From positions 29,071 through 93,070 of the forward strand of contig JBNGIS010034005.1 in the NCBI GenBank assembly GCA_049999725.1: a DNA stretch of 64,000 bases. Reading direction: 5' to 3'. This DNA is from Haplomitrium mnioides (lineage: Eukaryota; Marchantiophyta; Haplomitriopsida; Calobryales). Both the position numbers and the translations under genes were made by a program. Below are positions 10,905 to 21,663 of this stretch, one piece after another (the first letter of the stretch is position 1; each line of letters opens with the position of its first letter). The notes beneath the pieces are model-generated. The model saw nothing but the letters and a program-made list of their open reading frames with translations, ran no database searches and was not told the origin of the DNA.

Positions 10905-11150
10905 AAAGGTAATAGGAATGTAAAGTAGTTAATATATTAATCATATAAGATTAACCCTAACCCTAATTCTAATCATAGAAGCTAATCATAGATTAAAGAC
11001 TAATGCTATATTAGCCTAATCATCTTACTAAATGTATTATAATAAACAACTATGATTAAAGACTAATGCTATATTAGCCTAATCATCTTACTAAATATAT
11101 TATAATAAAACACACTTTTTAGTAAAAAAATCTAAATAAGCTCTATATTA
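10905..11150. repeat. AT-rich sequence with a 60-bp direct duplication
   Basis: The block GATTAAAGACTAATGCTATA (through CTAATCATCTTACTAAAT and TATTATAATAAA) occurs twice, near 10992 and 11052. No gene is visible. Two CCCTAA units at about 10952-10963 are too few to be an interstitial telomere. Confidence 0.7.
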
Positions 11151-11480
11151 TAATTGCACGTAGAAATCTTTTACAATGTAGAGGTAAAAAAATACTATAA
11201 CTAACAATAGAAATCTTTTAACAATGTAGAGGGAAAAGAGCATTCACTTAGAAATCTTTACAACGTAGAGGTAAAAAAGTACTATAACTAACTGGAGAAA
11301 TCTTTTACAATGTAGAGGNNNNNNNNNNAACTGGAGAAATCTTTTACAATGTAGAGGGAAAAGAGCATGCTATAACTACCCGTACAAGTCTTTTACAAGG
11401 TAGAGGTTAAAGTTTGAGTAAGCCACCCCAACATTGAAAGGTAGAGGTTAAAGTTTGAGTAAGCCACCCCAACATTGAAT
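11151..11480. repeat. Diverged short tandem repeat containing an assembly gap
   Basis: The phrase GAAATCTTTTACAATGTAGAGG recurs in variants near 11163, 11209, 11250, 11306, 11336 and 11384, with spacers AAAAAAGTACTATAACTAAC or GAAAAGAGCAT. A 41-bp unit starting AGGTAGAGGTTAAAG is exactly duplicated at 11398 and 11439. Ten Ns occupy 11319-11328 and the sequence on either side is the same unit, so the true copy number is unknown. Confidence 0.8.
11319..11328. other. Assembly gap (10 N)
   Basis: Ten Ns within a tandem repeat. The flanks repeat the same words, so the gap probably hides collapsed copies. Confidence 0.95.
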
Positions 11481-11634
11481 TTTGGACATTGAGTTCAATT
11501 GGAAACTTAGCAACCCTTTTCAAATTCCAGTACATTGAGTTGGAAACTCAGGGACCTTGTCCACCAAAGATCATCAATCGGAAAATTAGCAACCCTTTTC
11601 AAATTCCAGCTATTTTCTGTCAACTGTCCCAAAG

Positions 11635-11762
11635 ATTTAGTTTCTTCCTAATAAAAAATGGGGCCTAGGATTTGGCAGGCAGATCCATGGAACTGGAAAT
11701 TTAGTTTCTTCGTAATAAAAAATGGGGCCTAGGATTTGGCAGGCAGATCCATGGAACTGGAA
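11635..11762. repeat. 64-bp tandem duplication
   Basis: Two adjacent copies beginning ATTTAGTTTCTTC at 11635 and 11699. They differ at one base in the first 20 (CCTAAT versus CGTAAT), so the duplication is recent. Just upstream, AGCAACCCTTTTCAAATTCCAG also occurs twice (about 11509 and 11588). Confidence 0.85.
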
Positions 11763-11769
11763 AATGGGT

Positions 11770-12050
11770 CAACCAAATGCACAACCAAGCCACTCGTGAC
11801 CGTTGGGATATCTGCAAACAAGAATGTGGATCTGCTGTACAGTAATACATCAGTCTTCCCATCGATCCTCACGTCCCATCCCATGGATCAGTAACTCAAC
11901 TTTGGTTTCTAGCACCACACAAATTTCCTTCCTAATCCCATTCCAATATCAACTTTATTGACCAGCTCCAAAAACAACATTGAAATTCTCAGGCATGAAG
12001 TTGGTCTTTCCAGACATTTATAGTAGCAGACTGGTAAGTAAACATTTAGC
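11770..12050. repeat. Duplicated block, copy 1
   Basis: Matches 14225-14470 in order and orientation with substitutions and indels. Shared anchors are ACCAAGCCA, TGACCGTTGGGATAT, the CTCAACTTT/CACGTCC region and AGACATTTATAGTAG. No open frame is conserved between the copies, so this looks like duplicated non-coding sequence. Short minus-strand frames at 11909-12560 are not supported by any recognisable domain. Confidence 0.55.
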
Positions 12051-12451
12051 TTGGCTAAATGATGGTTCCTAGAGACATAAGGCCAGATGAGGGAGAGAGG
12101 AGACAGCATGCAGTGAAGAGTTAACGCAATTTTTGTGGTGACAGTCCTGACAGACCCCATTATTATACTCACCAAATCTAGACAGAGCACTTTCCCTTCA
12201 ATAATCCTGGTTTGATAACGAAAGTAAAGATGTCCATAAACTATGGTTGGCAGCACTAACTCCATAGGCAAGCGTTGATGGTGGAAGGTAGGTATTTCAC
12301 ACCTCCGCATCTTCTATCTGAAAGCTGACAATAATTCCACTTTGACTGGGTATAACATCGGGACCACAGCTACACTCCAGCCTGGCGCAGGTCAAACTGC
12401 TGGTCTTGTTCCCCTGCTGTGCGTTATAGAGATGGATCGTAGCAGTAGTGC

Positions 12452-12669
12452 ACAGCCCCCGACTCACTAAACTTCTAATCATTAGAAGCTGATAAAAAGT
12501 CATGGACTCTAAGCATTCAAGATTATGCCCAGCCTCCGAATCACTAAACGTCTGATTCATTAGAGTTGAAAAGTCATGGATTCAAAGCATTCAAGATTAT
12601 GCCCAGGCCCCGACTCACTAAACTTCTGAATCATTAGAAGCTGGTTGAAAAGTCATGGACTCAAAGCAC
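12452..12669. repeat. ~75-bp repeat, three copies
   Basis: CCCGACTCACTAAACTTCT and variants occur near 12458, 12535 and 12609, each followed by ATTAGAAGCTG-type sequence and AAAAGTCATGGACTC. Periods are about 77 and 74 bp. No coding content recognised. Confidence 0.8.
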
Positions 12670-12935
12670 AAGCAGCTTTCATGAATTGCTCTCAGTGTGT
12701 GAGGGTTCTTGAGCAGTGGAGGATCAAACTCACCAAAAAAAAACCTTGCTTTTGGAATTTTAAGGGAAGACAATAATTCTCTAGAAACTGAACTACAAGA
12801 AGCAATTATTATCTAATTTTCAGTAGAACCCCTTAGGTCATTAATTTTTTTCAATAACCTTTCACAGATTGGCAGAGATCACAGCACACCTCTGGGGTGT
12901 GGCTGACAACAATGTGAAAACCCAATCCAAAAGAA

Positions 12936-13550
12936 CAAAACCAACACTTTGCCATCCTTATTGCTAAAGTCAGTGTGGTACCAATTGATGGCAATGCAGT
13001 AGAAACACGTTATTGCAATTTCACGCTTCAGTCTCGAGACCCATCATTGCCCTAGCCGTGATTTAATCAAAAACCATTCAAAAAACGAAGAAAACCAAGA
13101 CTTGCCATCATTATTTCTGAGATCAGCAGTGTGGTACCAATTGATGCCCATGCAGTAGAGAAACAAGTTTCTACAGTCTCACACTTTAGTCTAAATTCTC
13201 CGCCATTGCCCTAGCAATAAAATAGTCAAAACCATTCAAAACCAGAAGAAACCCCAGAATTCACCATCATTATTTCTGAGATCAGTGTGGCAGCAATAGA
13301 TGCCCCATGCAATAGAGAATAAGCTACTTACTTCCATTCACACACTTCACTCCCAATACCTGTCATTACCCTGGCAATGACATAAGTCAAAAACCATTCA
13401 GAAAAGAGAAGAAAATCAAGTATTTGCTGTCATCATTTCTGACATCAGCGTGGTACCAGTTGAAGAGCCCTTGCACTAGAGAAACAAGTTATTTATATAT
13501 GTTCAATCTCAAATTCAGTCTCAATACCTATCATTGCCCTAGCAACTTTT
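12936..13550. repeat. ~158-bp tandem repeat, four diverged copies
   Basis: The anchor CAGTGTGGTACCA(A/G)TTGA recurs at 12971, 13127, 13283 and 13446 (periods 156, 156 and 163). Each unit also contains CCATCATTATTTCTGA, a GCAGTAGAGAAACAAG segment, and CATTGCCCTAGCAAT followed by AAAACCATTCA. The copies are 70-80 percent alike by eye, so the array is old. There is no shared open frame. Confidence 0.8.
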
Positions 13551-15127
13551 TTAATGGTAGCAGCACCAGACTTTTCCAGCAGGTACAATCAAGTCAAAAA
13601 CTGATTCACTCCGACGCATCAGACATCACACTATTATCATCTCTTGACCACCTATTGTGGCTGCTTTGAAACTCTTAGGATGAAAATCAAAAGTAAATTC
13701 AGTCTCATCAGATTTTTGATCAGAAAATTTAATTTGAATCTTCAAGTGAGTCATTGATTTCTGTTCATACTGTGAATGGAGCTTTTTGGCCAACCACGAT
13801 GACCAAAAGCTGTGCTCTCGATTATAAAGAATGACTTCCTAAGTGGTGCTATTTTGCACTGTGACGAAGGAAATGTTCTCAGAACAAATAGAATGTGGAT
13901 TTCTGTGCCATTGCAAATGGGAAGGCGCTCATCAAAGGTAGCCACAAGAAAGGTAATTCCTGGTATGCACTCCTCACAGTTCTCTGATTAGATAATAATA
14001 ACTACAAAGGAAGTCTTTTGAAGCATTTCTAAGCAAGTTGTCCATAGTTCAGAACAACTATGCCTATGATCTGACATAAAAGTCCTGAAATTCTGGCCAT
14101 TATTAACGCTTGATATCCTGAAATGTACTCTCCCAAGTTTGAATTCCTCGCCTGAAAGTTGCAGGGTATCCCATTACTTGGGCTAATCTTATTTTTAGAC
14201 TAGGTTATCACATATCGGAATTTTTATACATAACCAAGCCAGTCCTGACCGTTGGGATATATGCATGCAAGAACCTGGATCTCTCTAGGCTGCTTTACAT
14301 CATAGTCTTCTCAACTTTCACCACGTCCAATAGGTGAGGAAATAAACTTTGGTGATAAGCACAACAGAAAAACTTCTCTCCTACTGATAAGCTCTGCATT
14401 CTTTCACTTACATGAAGTGGCATCCTTAGACATTTATAGTAGAATTATCTATAAGTATTGTAGAACTCCATACCTACAAACTCAGGTAGCCAATCATAAA
14501 GTTAATCAAGATGATCTGTACTGAAGATTGTATCAAGGCAACAAACATCCAGAGTCCTTTCATGGAAACCACGTTTGTGATTATAAATTAAAAACTAAAC
14601 ACTAGCTACAATAGCTGGACAAATGTTTCCATTGAATAATTCAACCAATATCTATCAAGCAACCAAGCATTGAGGGATCATTCTCGTAACAATTGAAAAG
14701 TTGTAACCAAGACCTTTCCCAAACTGGCCCTCTCAAAAGATGAAAAAAAATTTCACAAGGAAATTTTTGGGGCAGCCGTTTCTAGAAAAATGTTCCCAAA
14801 AATGTCAAACAAACGGTCAACCAGCCAATCTAGACAGACACCTGCACATTTGGCTTCAGCTGCTTCACAACATTAAGAGAACAAAATCGTGTTCAAATGA
14901 GGAATAAAATTGACAGCTGGTCGATTCAGCTACGAACGTCTAACCATAATTTCCAATTTCTTCCTTCAAAGTCGTACCCAAATACGGAATAAAATTGACA
15001 ACTGATCGCTTAGCTTTGAGTCTCTTCATCGGGGGCCTGAAATCGAAACAATAGAAACACCTAGGACTTCCAAAATCGGCATCGATCAAAGAGATGATCC
15101 CTCCACGCAGATGAAGATCGGAAATGA
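13551..15127. other. Intergenic sequence downstream of Sec61-beta
   Basis: No convincing gene. Short frames on both strands lack domains. The segment 14225-14470 is the second copy of the duplicated block at 11770-12050. The last few hundred bases before 15127 presumably contain the 3' untranslated region of the minus-strand Sec61-beta gene. Confidence 0.5.
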
Positions 15128-15436
15128 TCAAGGGCCGCTACTTTTCAAGTGATAAAGCTTCCCGATTACATGCAAAGCTGTCACAAAGCCAATAAAGCAA
15201 AGGCTCATGACCAAAACTACGGTGGGAGTGATCTTCAAACCAGGGGCGTCGTCAGTATAGAATCGCAACATGTTATTGGCACCACCGCCATAACCCCCAC
15301 CCGAGCCCGAAGAAGATGGTCGCCTCCTCCTCATACTCGACGCCGCAGCGCTACCTCTAGGGGGCGCTCCAGTTGCCGTTCCTCCTGGTCTTGAAACCAT
15401 CGATGCTGCCTGACTTGGTGATGCCCCTTTAGCCAT
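15128..15436 (-). CDS. SEC61B: Protein transport protein Sec61 subunit beta
   Basis: 102-residue tail-anchored subunit of the Sec61 translocon, the channel that passes nascent proteins into or across the ER membrane. The N-terminal half is a low-complexity cytosolic arm rich in Ala, Gly, Ser and Arg ([16 protein letters not shown]). It is followed by the family signature [14 protein letters not shown] at about residues 56-69 and one hydrophobic segment at about 71-90 ([20 protein letters not shown]), then a short lumenal tail. Length and order match plant Sec61-beta. The ATG at 15436 (MAKGASPSQ) was chosen because the upstream in-frame sequence is a GA-rich repeat of the leader. No intron is needed. 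Another ER-membrane gene, SPP, lies 12 kb away. Confidence 0.95.
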   Translation of the reverse strand: MAKGASPSQAASMVSRPGGTATGAPPRGSAAASSMRRRRPSSSGSGGGYGGGANNMLRFYTDDAPGLKITPTVVLVMSLCFIGFVTALHVIGKLYHLKSSGP

Positions 15437-15720
15437 TGATCGCTGCACGCTAGTCAATTCCCCTCCTCCTCCTTTCGTTTCCTTCCTCAATCTCCTCCTC
15501 TGCTCCTCGACCTCCCCTCCTCCTTTTCTTTCCTTCCACAATTTCCTCCTCTGCTCCTCGACCTCAACTCCTCCTTGTTTTTCCTTCCACAATTTCCTCC
15601 GCTGCTCCTGCGTGCACTACCACCTCCCCTCGTCCTTTCCTTACCTTCCTCAATTTCCTTCCTCGCTGGACGACGCCCTCCCCTCCTTTCCTTGGTCAAT
15701 GCTTCGCCCCACTGCAACCT
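15437..15720 (-). repeat. Pyrimidine/purine-rich repeat leader of Sec61-beta
   Basis: On the plus strand the words CCTCCTCTGCTCCTCGACCT and TTTCCTTCCACAATTTCCTC alternate in ~45-55-bp units, about five degenerate copies. On the Sec61-beta coding strand this is a GA-rich tract. It keeps an open frame in phase with the gene, but the implied peptide is a Glu/Gly/Lys/Arg-rich repeat not found in Sec61-beta, so I treat it as 5' untranslated or promoter sequence. Confidence 0.6.
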
Positions 15721-15946
15721 CCCCTCCTCCCGGCCTTCTCTGGCAATGAAATCCTCGCTAATCGTGTTTAACAAACATCGTCTAGTTTAGTCTTTAACAG
15801 GACCTTTTCTTAATTGCCGGCCTCTTTGTTCATCACCCAAACCTCTGTTTATCGCCGTTTCTCCCCGGCCGTGAAATCCTTCACTTCCCCAATTTGCGCA
15901 AGGATATGTCATTTCGAAAGCAAGTTCATTAAAGATTCCCTGATGC

Positions 15947-16090
15947 ATGACATTAGTTCAGGAGATGGTGTATCGTTTCTGTGTTTCAAATGAAACTGCC
16001 CAAGAGTTAGGAACACAGTTCCTCGCCTGGCTAGTGTTGCACTGGTGCCTATCTTGTTCGCACACTTTTGATCATGCCCCGCGTGTTCGA
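15947..16090 (+). pseudogene. Decayed copy of SPP first-exon region
   Basis: Aligns by eye with 27690-27815, the first coding exon of the signal peptide peptidase gene and its donor region. Shared stretches include TCGCCTGGC(T/G)AGTGTTGC and TCGCAC(A/G)CTTTT in the same order. The words RLASVAL are readable in one frame, but the surrounding frame is broken. No later SPP exons follow, so this is a partial duplication. The sequence after it to 16440 contains nothing I recognise. Confidence 0.45.
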
Positions 16091-16489
16091 TTGTACTGAA
16101 GTGATTGATGGTCTCAAAAACAAATGCGCAGATTACAAAGTAGCCTTGTGTAAAGTACTGCATGATAGTGCTCCAATCAACATCATCCAAGCAAACATTG
16201 GTGATAGACCTGTTTTGAGACATACAAAGGAAGACCACCGAGGAATGTTCAATCATTCCACAAGAGTCTTATTTATTTCTTCTTGTTTTTTTTGGGTTTT
16301 TCTCTTCCCCAAGAAAATGGCAATGACAACAAAACATGAAGAAGAGAACAACTATTGAGTTGGAAGGGCTATACTCAACTACTAAGAAAAAGGGAAAAAG
16401 GATCTAAGATCGCACACATGTGGAGGTCTTCTTCTAGCCGAAGAGAAAACTCATAGCAATCAATCAACCTCTTTGACTGTGCTCCTTGG

Positions 16490-16905
16490 ATCCTAAAAAG
16501 TATAGAGAGTAAAGCTAAATGGATACTTTATGTTAACTTCGTGCATCCTGAAAAGTATAGAGAAGAAAGTTGAATGCTTAGATATCAAAAAGTACAGAGA
16601 AGAAAGTTAAATGCTTGGATACTGAAAAGTGTAGAGAAGAAAGGTGAATGCTTGGATCTCGAAAAGTATAGAGAAGAANNNNNNNNNNGAAAAGTATAGA
16701 GAAGAAAGTTGAATGCTTGGATCTCGAAAAGTATAGAGAAAAAAGCTTAACAGATACTCATGTCAACCTCTTGGATCTCGAAAAGCATGGAGAAGAAAGT
16801 TAAATGCTTGGATTCCAAAAAATATAGAGAAAAAAACTGAATAAATACTCATGTTGTACTCTGGGATCCCAAAAGGTATAGAGAAGAAAGATGAATAGAT
16901 ACTCA
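16490..16905. repeat. ~37-bp tandem repeat with an assembly gap
   Basis: The phrase AAAAGTATAGAGAAGAAAG recurs about ten times with linkers such as TTGAATGCTTGGATCTCG. Some units carry an extra AGATACTCATGTCAACCTC. Ten Ns at 16679-16688 lie inside it and both flanks are the same unit. Confidence 0.85.
16679..16688. other. Assembly gap (10 N)
   Basis: Ten Ns inside the ~37-bp tandem repeat. Copy number is therefore not reliable. Confidence 0.95.
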
Positions 16906-17699
16906 TATCGTACGACTAATAAACAAAACTCAAATTCGGAAAATAAATGCAAACTAAATTAATGAAACATTGCTCCATGGTAAGAACTTGAAAAGAAACA
17001 TTAGATGTGCTATTTTTGTGGCAAAACAAATCCAAAATCTACTAAAAGAAACCTACAATGGAATGGTCTCTATGTTGTACCAAGATAGATAAATTATAAG
17101 AGATGCTTTTAAAATTTTGAGAAAACTTTATTATGTTATTTTACACAATTTGATTATAGAAACGTTATAATGATAGAGTTTGTGAGTTTTCAATTTGTAA
17201 TTATAGAAGTGGTGTCTTTTAGCTTCCTTGTTTTATAGGTTTCTAAAAGATTGAAATCACTCTCATCTTACTTCGTCACTATCTTGTTTTAAAAAAAAAA
17301 ATTTAGTGAAAAACTTATAACTTATAAAATAGTTTTAGTATTACATAGTCCATTTTCTCCACTTGATAATGGTCTCATTATTGTTAGTGCACTCAAAATG
17401 ACCGATAACATCTTAAGAACTCAAATTGCTACAAAATAGCTTTTAATTAACATCGTAGAGTGGATAAGAGCATTATTTTAAACCATTGCAATGTGGATAT
17501 GACATTTATATTGAACTTGTTGTTGAAGAAATTGCTTTATAGAGCTTTTTGTCAAAATACCATCCACTTTATACTCTATATGATTGTTAATAGCCACTTG
17601 AAGAGTAGAAGGCTCTATATAGTTATGGAGTCATGTTTGAAACAAAATGTTTTAATTTAGAAACATATTAGAAATATGATGAGTTTTAAATATGTGGTA

Positions 17700-17975
17700 G
17701 AAGATAAAGTTTATAAATAATGCAAAATTTTACTTGAATGATAGGAAAAAAGAAAAACCAATTCAAAAGAGAGACAATCTACAAACATGGATAAATGAGT
17801 ATATAGTATAGCTTGATCACCAACAACAAAAGAAAATTCATCATGATATTGATATGAAACCTATTTTTGTTGGGTTTGAGCAATAACAAAGTGGTTGTGA
17901 GATTATTGAAAGAACAAAGACATTGTAGACAAAGACCTCTTTATTTGTTTGGTTGTAATTTTTATATATCATCGT
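17700..17975 (+). pseudogene. Possible Ty1/copia remnant, left of element D
   Basis: Weak reading of a copia-like integrase C-terminal region: IHHDIDMKPIFVGFE resembles the FVGY segment that precedes the RT domain in copia polyproteins. It ends at ATCGT (17971-17975), which is repeated right of element D at 25422-25426. The rest of this element therefore should continue at 25427. Heavily decayed. From 16906 to 17699 the DNA is AT-rich with no supported gene and may be more of the same element. Confidence 0.4.
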
Positions 17976-18414
17976 TGTAAAAAAACTCAAAGAGAACTCA
18001 AAAACCAACTTCCAAATAAGTAATACTTCAAGACAACTCTAAAAGAGTTACACAACTCAAAGCCAATAAGAAAACCAAAGCCAAGAGTGTTAGCCAAAGC
18101 CAAACAACCAAAGAGCCAAACCAAATTGAGAGGAACTCTAGAATGAAGAGTGGGGCTAAGAAGCCCTTCTATTTATACAAGAGAAGAGGTTGTCATCCCT
18201 CTTTCTTCTCTTACAAGTCACTTCTCATTTCAGCCCTAAAGGTGACTCTCTACCAAAAGTGACTTTGAATACAAGTAAACTAAAAGTGACTCTCCACCAA
18301 AAGTGACTTTAAAAGCAAGTAATCCAATCTTACCTTAAAAGTGACTCACTACCACTTCCTTCACTTCTCTCTATTTTCTTATAAATAGCACAACCTTATG
18401 CTTGTACTACTACA
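17976..18414 (-). repeat. 3' LTR of chromovirus D
   Basis: 439 bp, on the plus strand from TGTAAAAAAACTC to GTACTACTACA. Inverted TATA-like box CTATTTATA at 18169-18177. The left flank ATCGT is half of the target duplication. Confidence 0.88.
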
Positions 18415-18427
18415 TAATCCTCGTTGT

Positions 18428-19477
18428 CTAGTCGATGACGTACTCGTCATTGCTGCAACTTTCAAAAATTTTAATAGCTTCTTGAGCATTATCAAGATTT
18501 GAAGAAGGTTTCCAAGTAGCATCATGAAATGGATAGCCTTTCCATAGAACCTTGTATTGAACTTGTAGATGCTGCCCGCGTTTGATAACTCTTTTTGCCA
18601 AAATATGGTCCACTTCAAATTCTTCATGATCATAAAGAACAATGGGCGGAGGAGGAAGTTGAATACGATTTGGAAAAGAAGATGGACTAGGAATAAAAGG
18701 CTTAAGTTTAGACACATGGAACACAAGATGAATCTTCATAGGAAGATCAAGTTTATAAGCAACAGGAGAAATAACTTGAGAAATAGAGAAAAGACCAATC
18801 TAAGCAGGAGATAACTTACGAACTCGAGTATCTAAAGACAATGGAAGATCATGAGTGGATAACATAACTTGGTCATCTAAAACATAAGAGCAATCACGAC
18901 GATGGCTATCGACATATTATTTTTGCCGATTTTGAGCAACAATAAGATGGTTGCGAGCATCTTGCAAGGAAGAAGATAAACAAGAAAAAAAAGTAGAAAT
19001 ACTTGGAGCATTAGAAGAAGTAGGAGAAAGAAAACCATCAAGAACAAGAGGATGCTGACCTGAATTATGAAAGAAAGGAGAAAACCCAGTACTTGCTTGT
19101 TTGGAGTTGTTGTAGACAAACTCCATAGCTGGTAAGAAACTATCCCAATCGGTGTGATGAACATTAATGAACGCACAAAGCATGTCCTCCACAGTGCGAT
19201 TAACACGCTCCGTTTGCCCATCTATTTGCGAATGATAAGCAGTAGACATAGAAAGTTTGGTTCCTAGAAGTTTGAATAACTATCGCCAAAACTTTCCAGT
19301 GAAACGTGAATCTTGATCAGATATTAACACATTGGGCATTCTGTGATGGCGAAAAATAGTATCAAAGTAAATTTTTTCCAATTGTGGAGCATCCACTATA
19401 TCCACCGTTGTCGCTAAATGAATATGCTTGCTCATCTTGTCCATAAACACCACAATAGCAGTAAACCCATGAGGCAT
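18428..19477 (-). pseudogene. Integrase core and chromodomain of element D
   Basis: Minus-strand frames read, in order, integrase core at 19280-19477 (VVFMDKMSKHIHL, LISDQDSRFTGKFW), then 18917-19249 with the catalytic Glu region DGQTERVNRTVEDML, then 18428-18739 with FHVSKLKPF and a chromodomain (VDHILAKRVIKRGQHLQVQ, LWKGYPFHDATWKP). Chromodomains target integration to marked chromatin. Frames are interrupted between these blocks, so it is not functional. Confidence 0.88.
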
Positions 19478-19479
19478 AG

Positions 19480-21663
19480 TGTCAGCTAGCGATTTGGGGC
19501 ACTAAGATGGAATTCGGGAAATCGGGAGTGGCATTGGCACAATAGCCCTTTGTAAGTGTAAAGGTACCTTGGACGCAGCGGAATGACCTCAATCAGCACT
19601 TAAGAGCAGAACGTTTGATCCGAGAAAGAGGATGCAGTAATAGCGGAGAAGGAAGGGAGGGCGCACTCAAATTCGACGAAGGCAGAGGGGAACTTGTAAG
19701 CATCATTGGAACGCAAGAGACGACGCCCGCGAGGAGAAAGGAACGGCCACCTAAGGCAGATCGATCGGAGGAGGAAGAGTGGGTCTACAACGAAGAACTC
19801 TGAAGGCACTCGAGGGAGAGGCAGACCGCGAACATTGCCTGCAGCGGCCACACATCAGGTGCAAGGATCGAGGGAGCAACGAGGAGTCAGGGTCGTCGCA
19901 AGAGTGAGCTAGGCCAGGGAGAGGGGGACGCCTCAGTCCCGCAGGCGTGAGCGCACTCTACGAGGGTCCGACTCTTCTTGAAGAATGCACGATTCTTAAC
20001 GGAAACGTGGAGCTCTCTAGGGGCTCTGAGAGATTCCTCGGAAACGTGGCGTCTCCAGAGCGCTTTAGGGGATTCCGCGGATGAGGTGGTGGCTCCAAGG
20101 GGCCCGAAGGTTGTCACGGAAAGGGGGCAGGATTATAGGCGAATGATAATCCTGAATGTTTCAAGATTCTGTGAAGCGTGGGCTGACCGACAGGTGGCAG
20201 CTTCTCAAGAAACGGTTACTAACGAGAAAACCTACCAAGAAGTCCAGCGAAGAGGAGCGTGTCTATCTTGATCAAGAATTGGTTGCAGGGGCACGCGTGC
20301 TCCAGGGAGAGTATACCAGGGGTCACTACGTCAATGGAGGGGTTGATGCACGAGCGAGTGGAGGCTGCGACAGCGACCTCGAAGCAGGGAATCATGCATG
20401 GTAAGGCTGGGGCAAGAGTTCAGTGAGGAGCTATCGTGAAGCGAGTGAACTAGTTCCAGAGGGCCAGGGGGATTCGGAGGTGGACTGGAGGGGCGCCGAG
20501 AATCGCAGAGTGAGGAGCTCTGGGTGCTCGGGCGATCCAGGTGAACTCGTACTTACCGGTGGACCAGAGCGGAGGTGGACCGATACATTAGCTCGAAGGG
20601 ATTCTGACTAGACCGAGAACTAAGGAGGGGCTGCCAAGTGAGGAGCTTAGAGTCGTCTCGGTGATTCTTTGTGCGAGTGCATCAGCCCAGGGTGTTCGGA
20701 GTACACCCTGGTGTGATTCTTCAAGTGGAGCTACGAGGGGGGGCTGCGTTAGTGCCCGCGCACTGCGTGGTAAGACTCTTCAAGGCTCGGAGTGGAGTGG
20801 GCTACCTGCAGTCGGGAAGGCTGCCTCTCAGAGGTGGGGGTGAAAGAAACTCTCTTCCTAGCCTGAGGAAGTAAATTCATGGCTTCTCGCGAGGGAAGTA
20901 AAAAAGACTATCTGGAGAGGGGTGCATGGGTGGGAGTTGGTTTGAGGGTCGGAAGGCGGCCAGTGATTCAGAAGGGAGGTATCAGTCGGTGGAGCAGGCC
21001 AGAAGGCCTTCAAGGACTCTGTTTCTTCTTGTAGTACATAGTATATATGTCTTTGTGTATTTGTGTGTAGTTAGATTTGCATTCAGTATTTGCATTCAAG
21101 AGACATTTGGAGTAGGCCACAACAGGACAGCTGAACAGACCCTGAGAACAGCCTGAAGGGGGAGTCCAGTCCTTTGACACAGATCTGAATTCCTGGGGGT
21201 GAATGCTCTCTGTTTCTGAGTTGGTGGTAGAGCTTAGGAATTAGTCCATTCTAGAATAGTTAGGAGTAGTTGTATCAATTCTGCGACAACTCCGAGAGGG
21301 GAAGTCCAGACCTTTTGTATTGTTATTTGGTGCAGGCCACCAGCACACTTCTATCCCAAGCACCATTCAGGAGGCAGGGTCTGAGTCCTCGAGCCCTTGA
21401 AGTAAAGTGAAGGAATTACACGAAGATAAGCTGGGGGTTATGAATGTGGACCTGGAATGTATGATTGATTGACTGACTTGAGTATCCAGCGAAGAGAGTG
21501 AGTGGTGCGTTAAAGGTTGGGAAGGAAAGAAAGAATCCTTAGAGCCTCAAAGTGGTAACTGACAAGGGGCCATCTCAGAAAAGAACCTGAAAGCCCTAAA
21601 TCTGTCCTCCCCTGCGACCAAGTGGCACCTGGAAAGGTTAAGGCCTGAAGTCGGGGAGCGACA
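19480..21663. mobile_element. Solo LTR of a second, GC-rich LTR element
   Basis: 2,184 bp, starting TGTCAGCTAGC and ending GGAGCGACA, flanked by the 5-bp duplication CATAG (19475-19479 and 21664-21668). The chromovirus integrase sequence resumes exactly after it. It has no coding domains and no internal region, which is what recombination between two LTRs leaves. It matches 61404-64000, where the same termini begin (TGTCAGC). The block 20459-20785 aligns closely with 63670-64000. The distance from the left end is 977 bp here and 2,266 bp there, so this copy lacks about 1.3 kb in the middle. TATATAT at 21042-21048 could be its TATA box. Confidence 0.82.

Noticed and set aside
10950-10965. CCCTAACCCTAA as interstitial telomere
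   Set aside because: Only two units, and not the plant TTTAGGG register. Chance in AT-rich DNA.
11909-12560. Adjacent minus-strand frames as a two-exon gene
   Set aside because: They overlie the duplicated non-coding block and the 75-bp repeat. The frame is not conserved in the second copy at 14225-14470.
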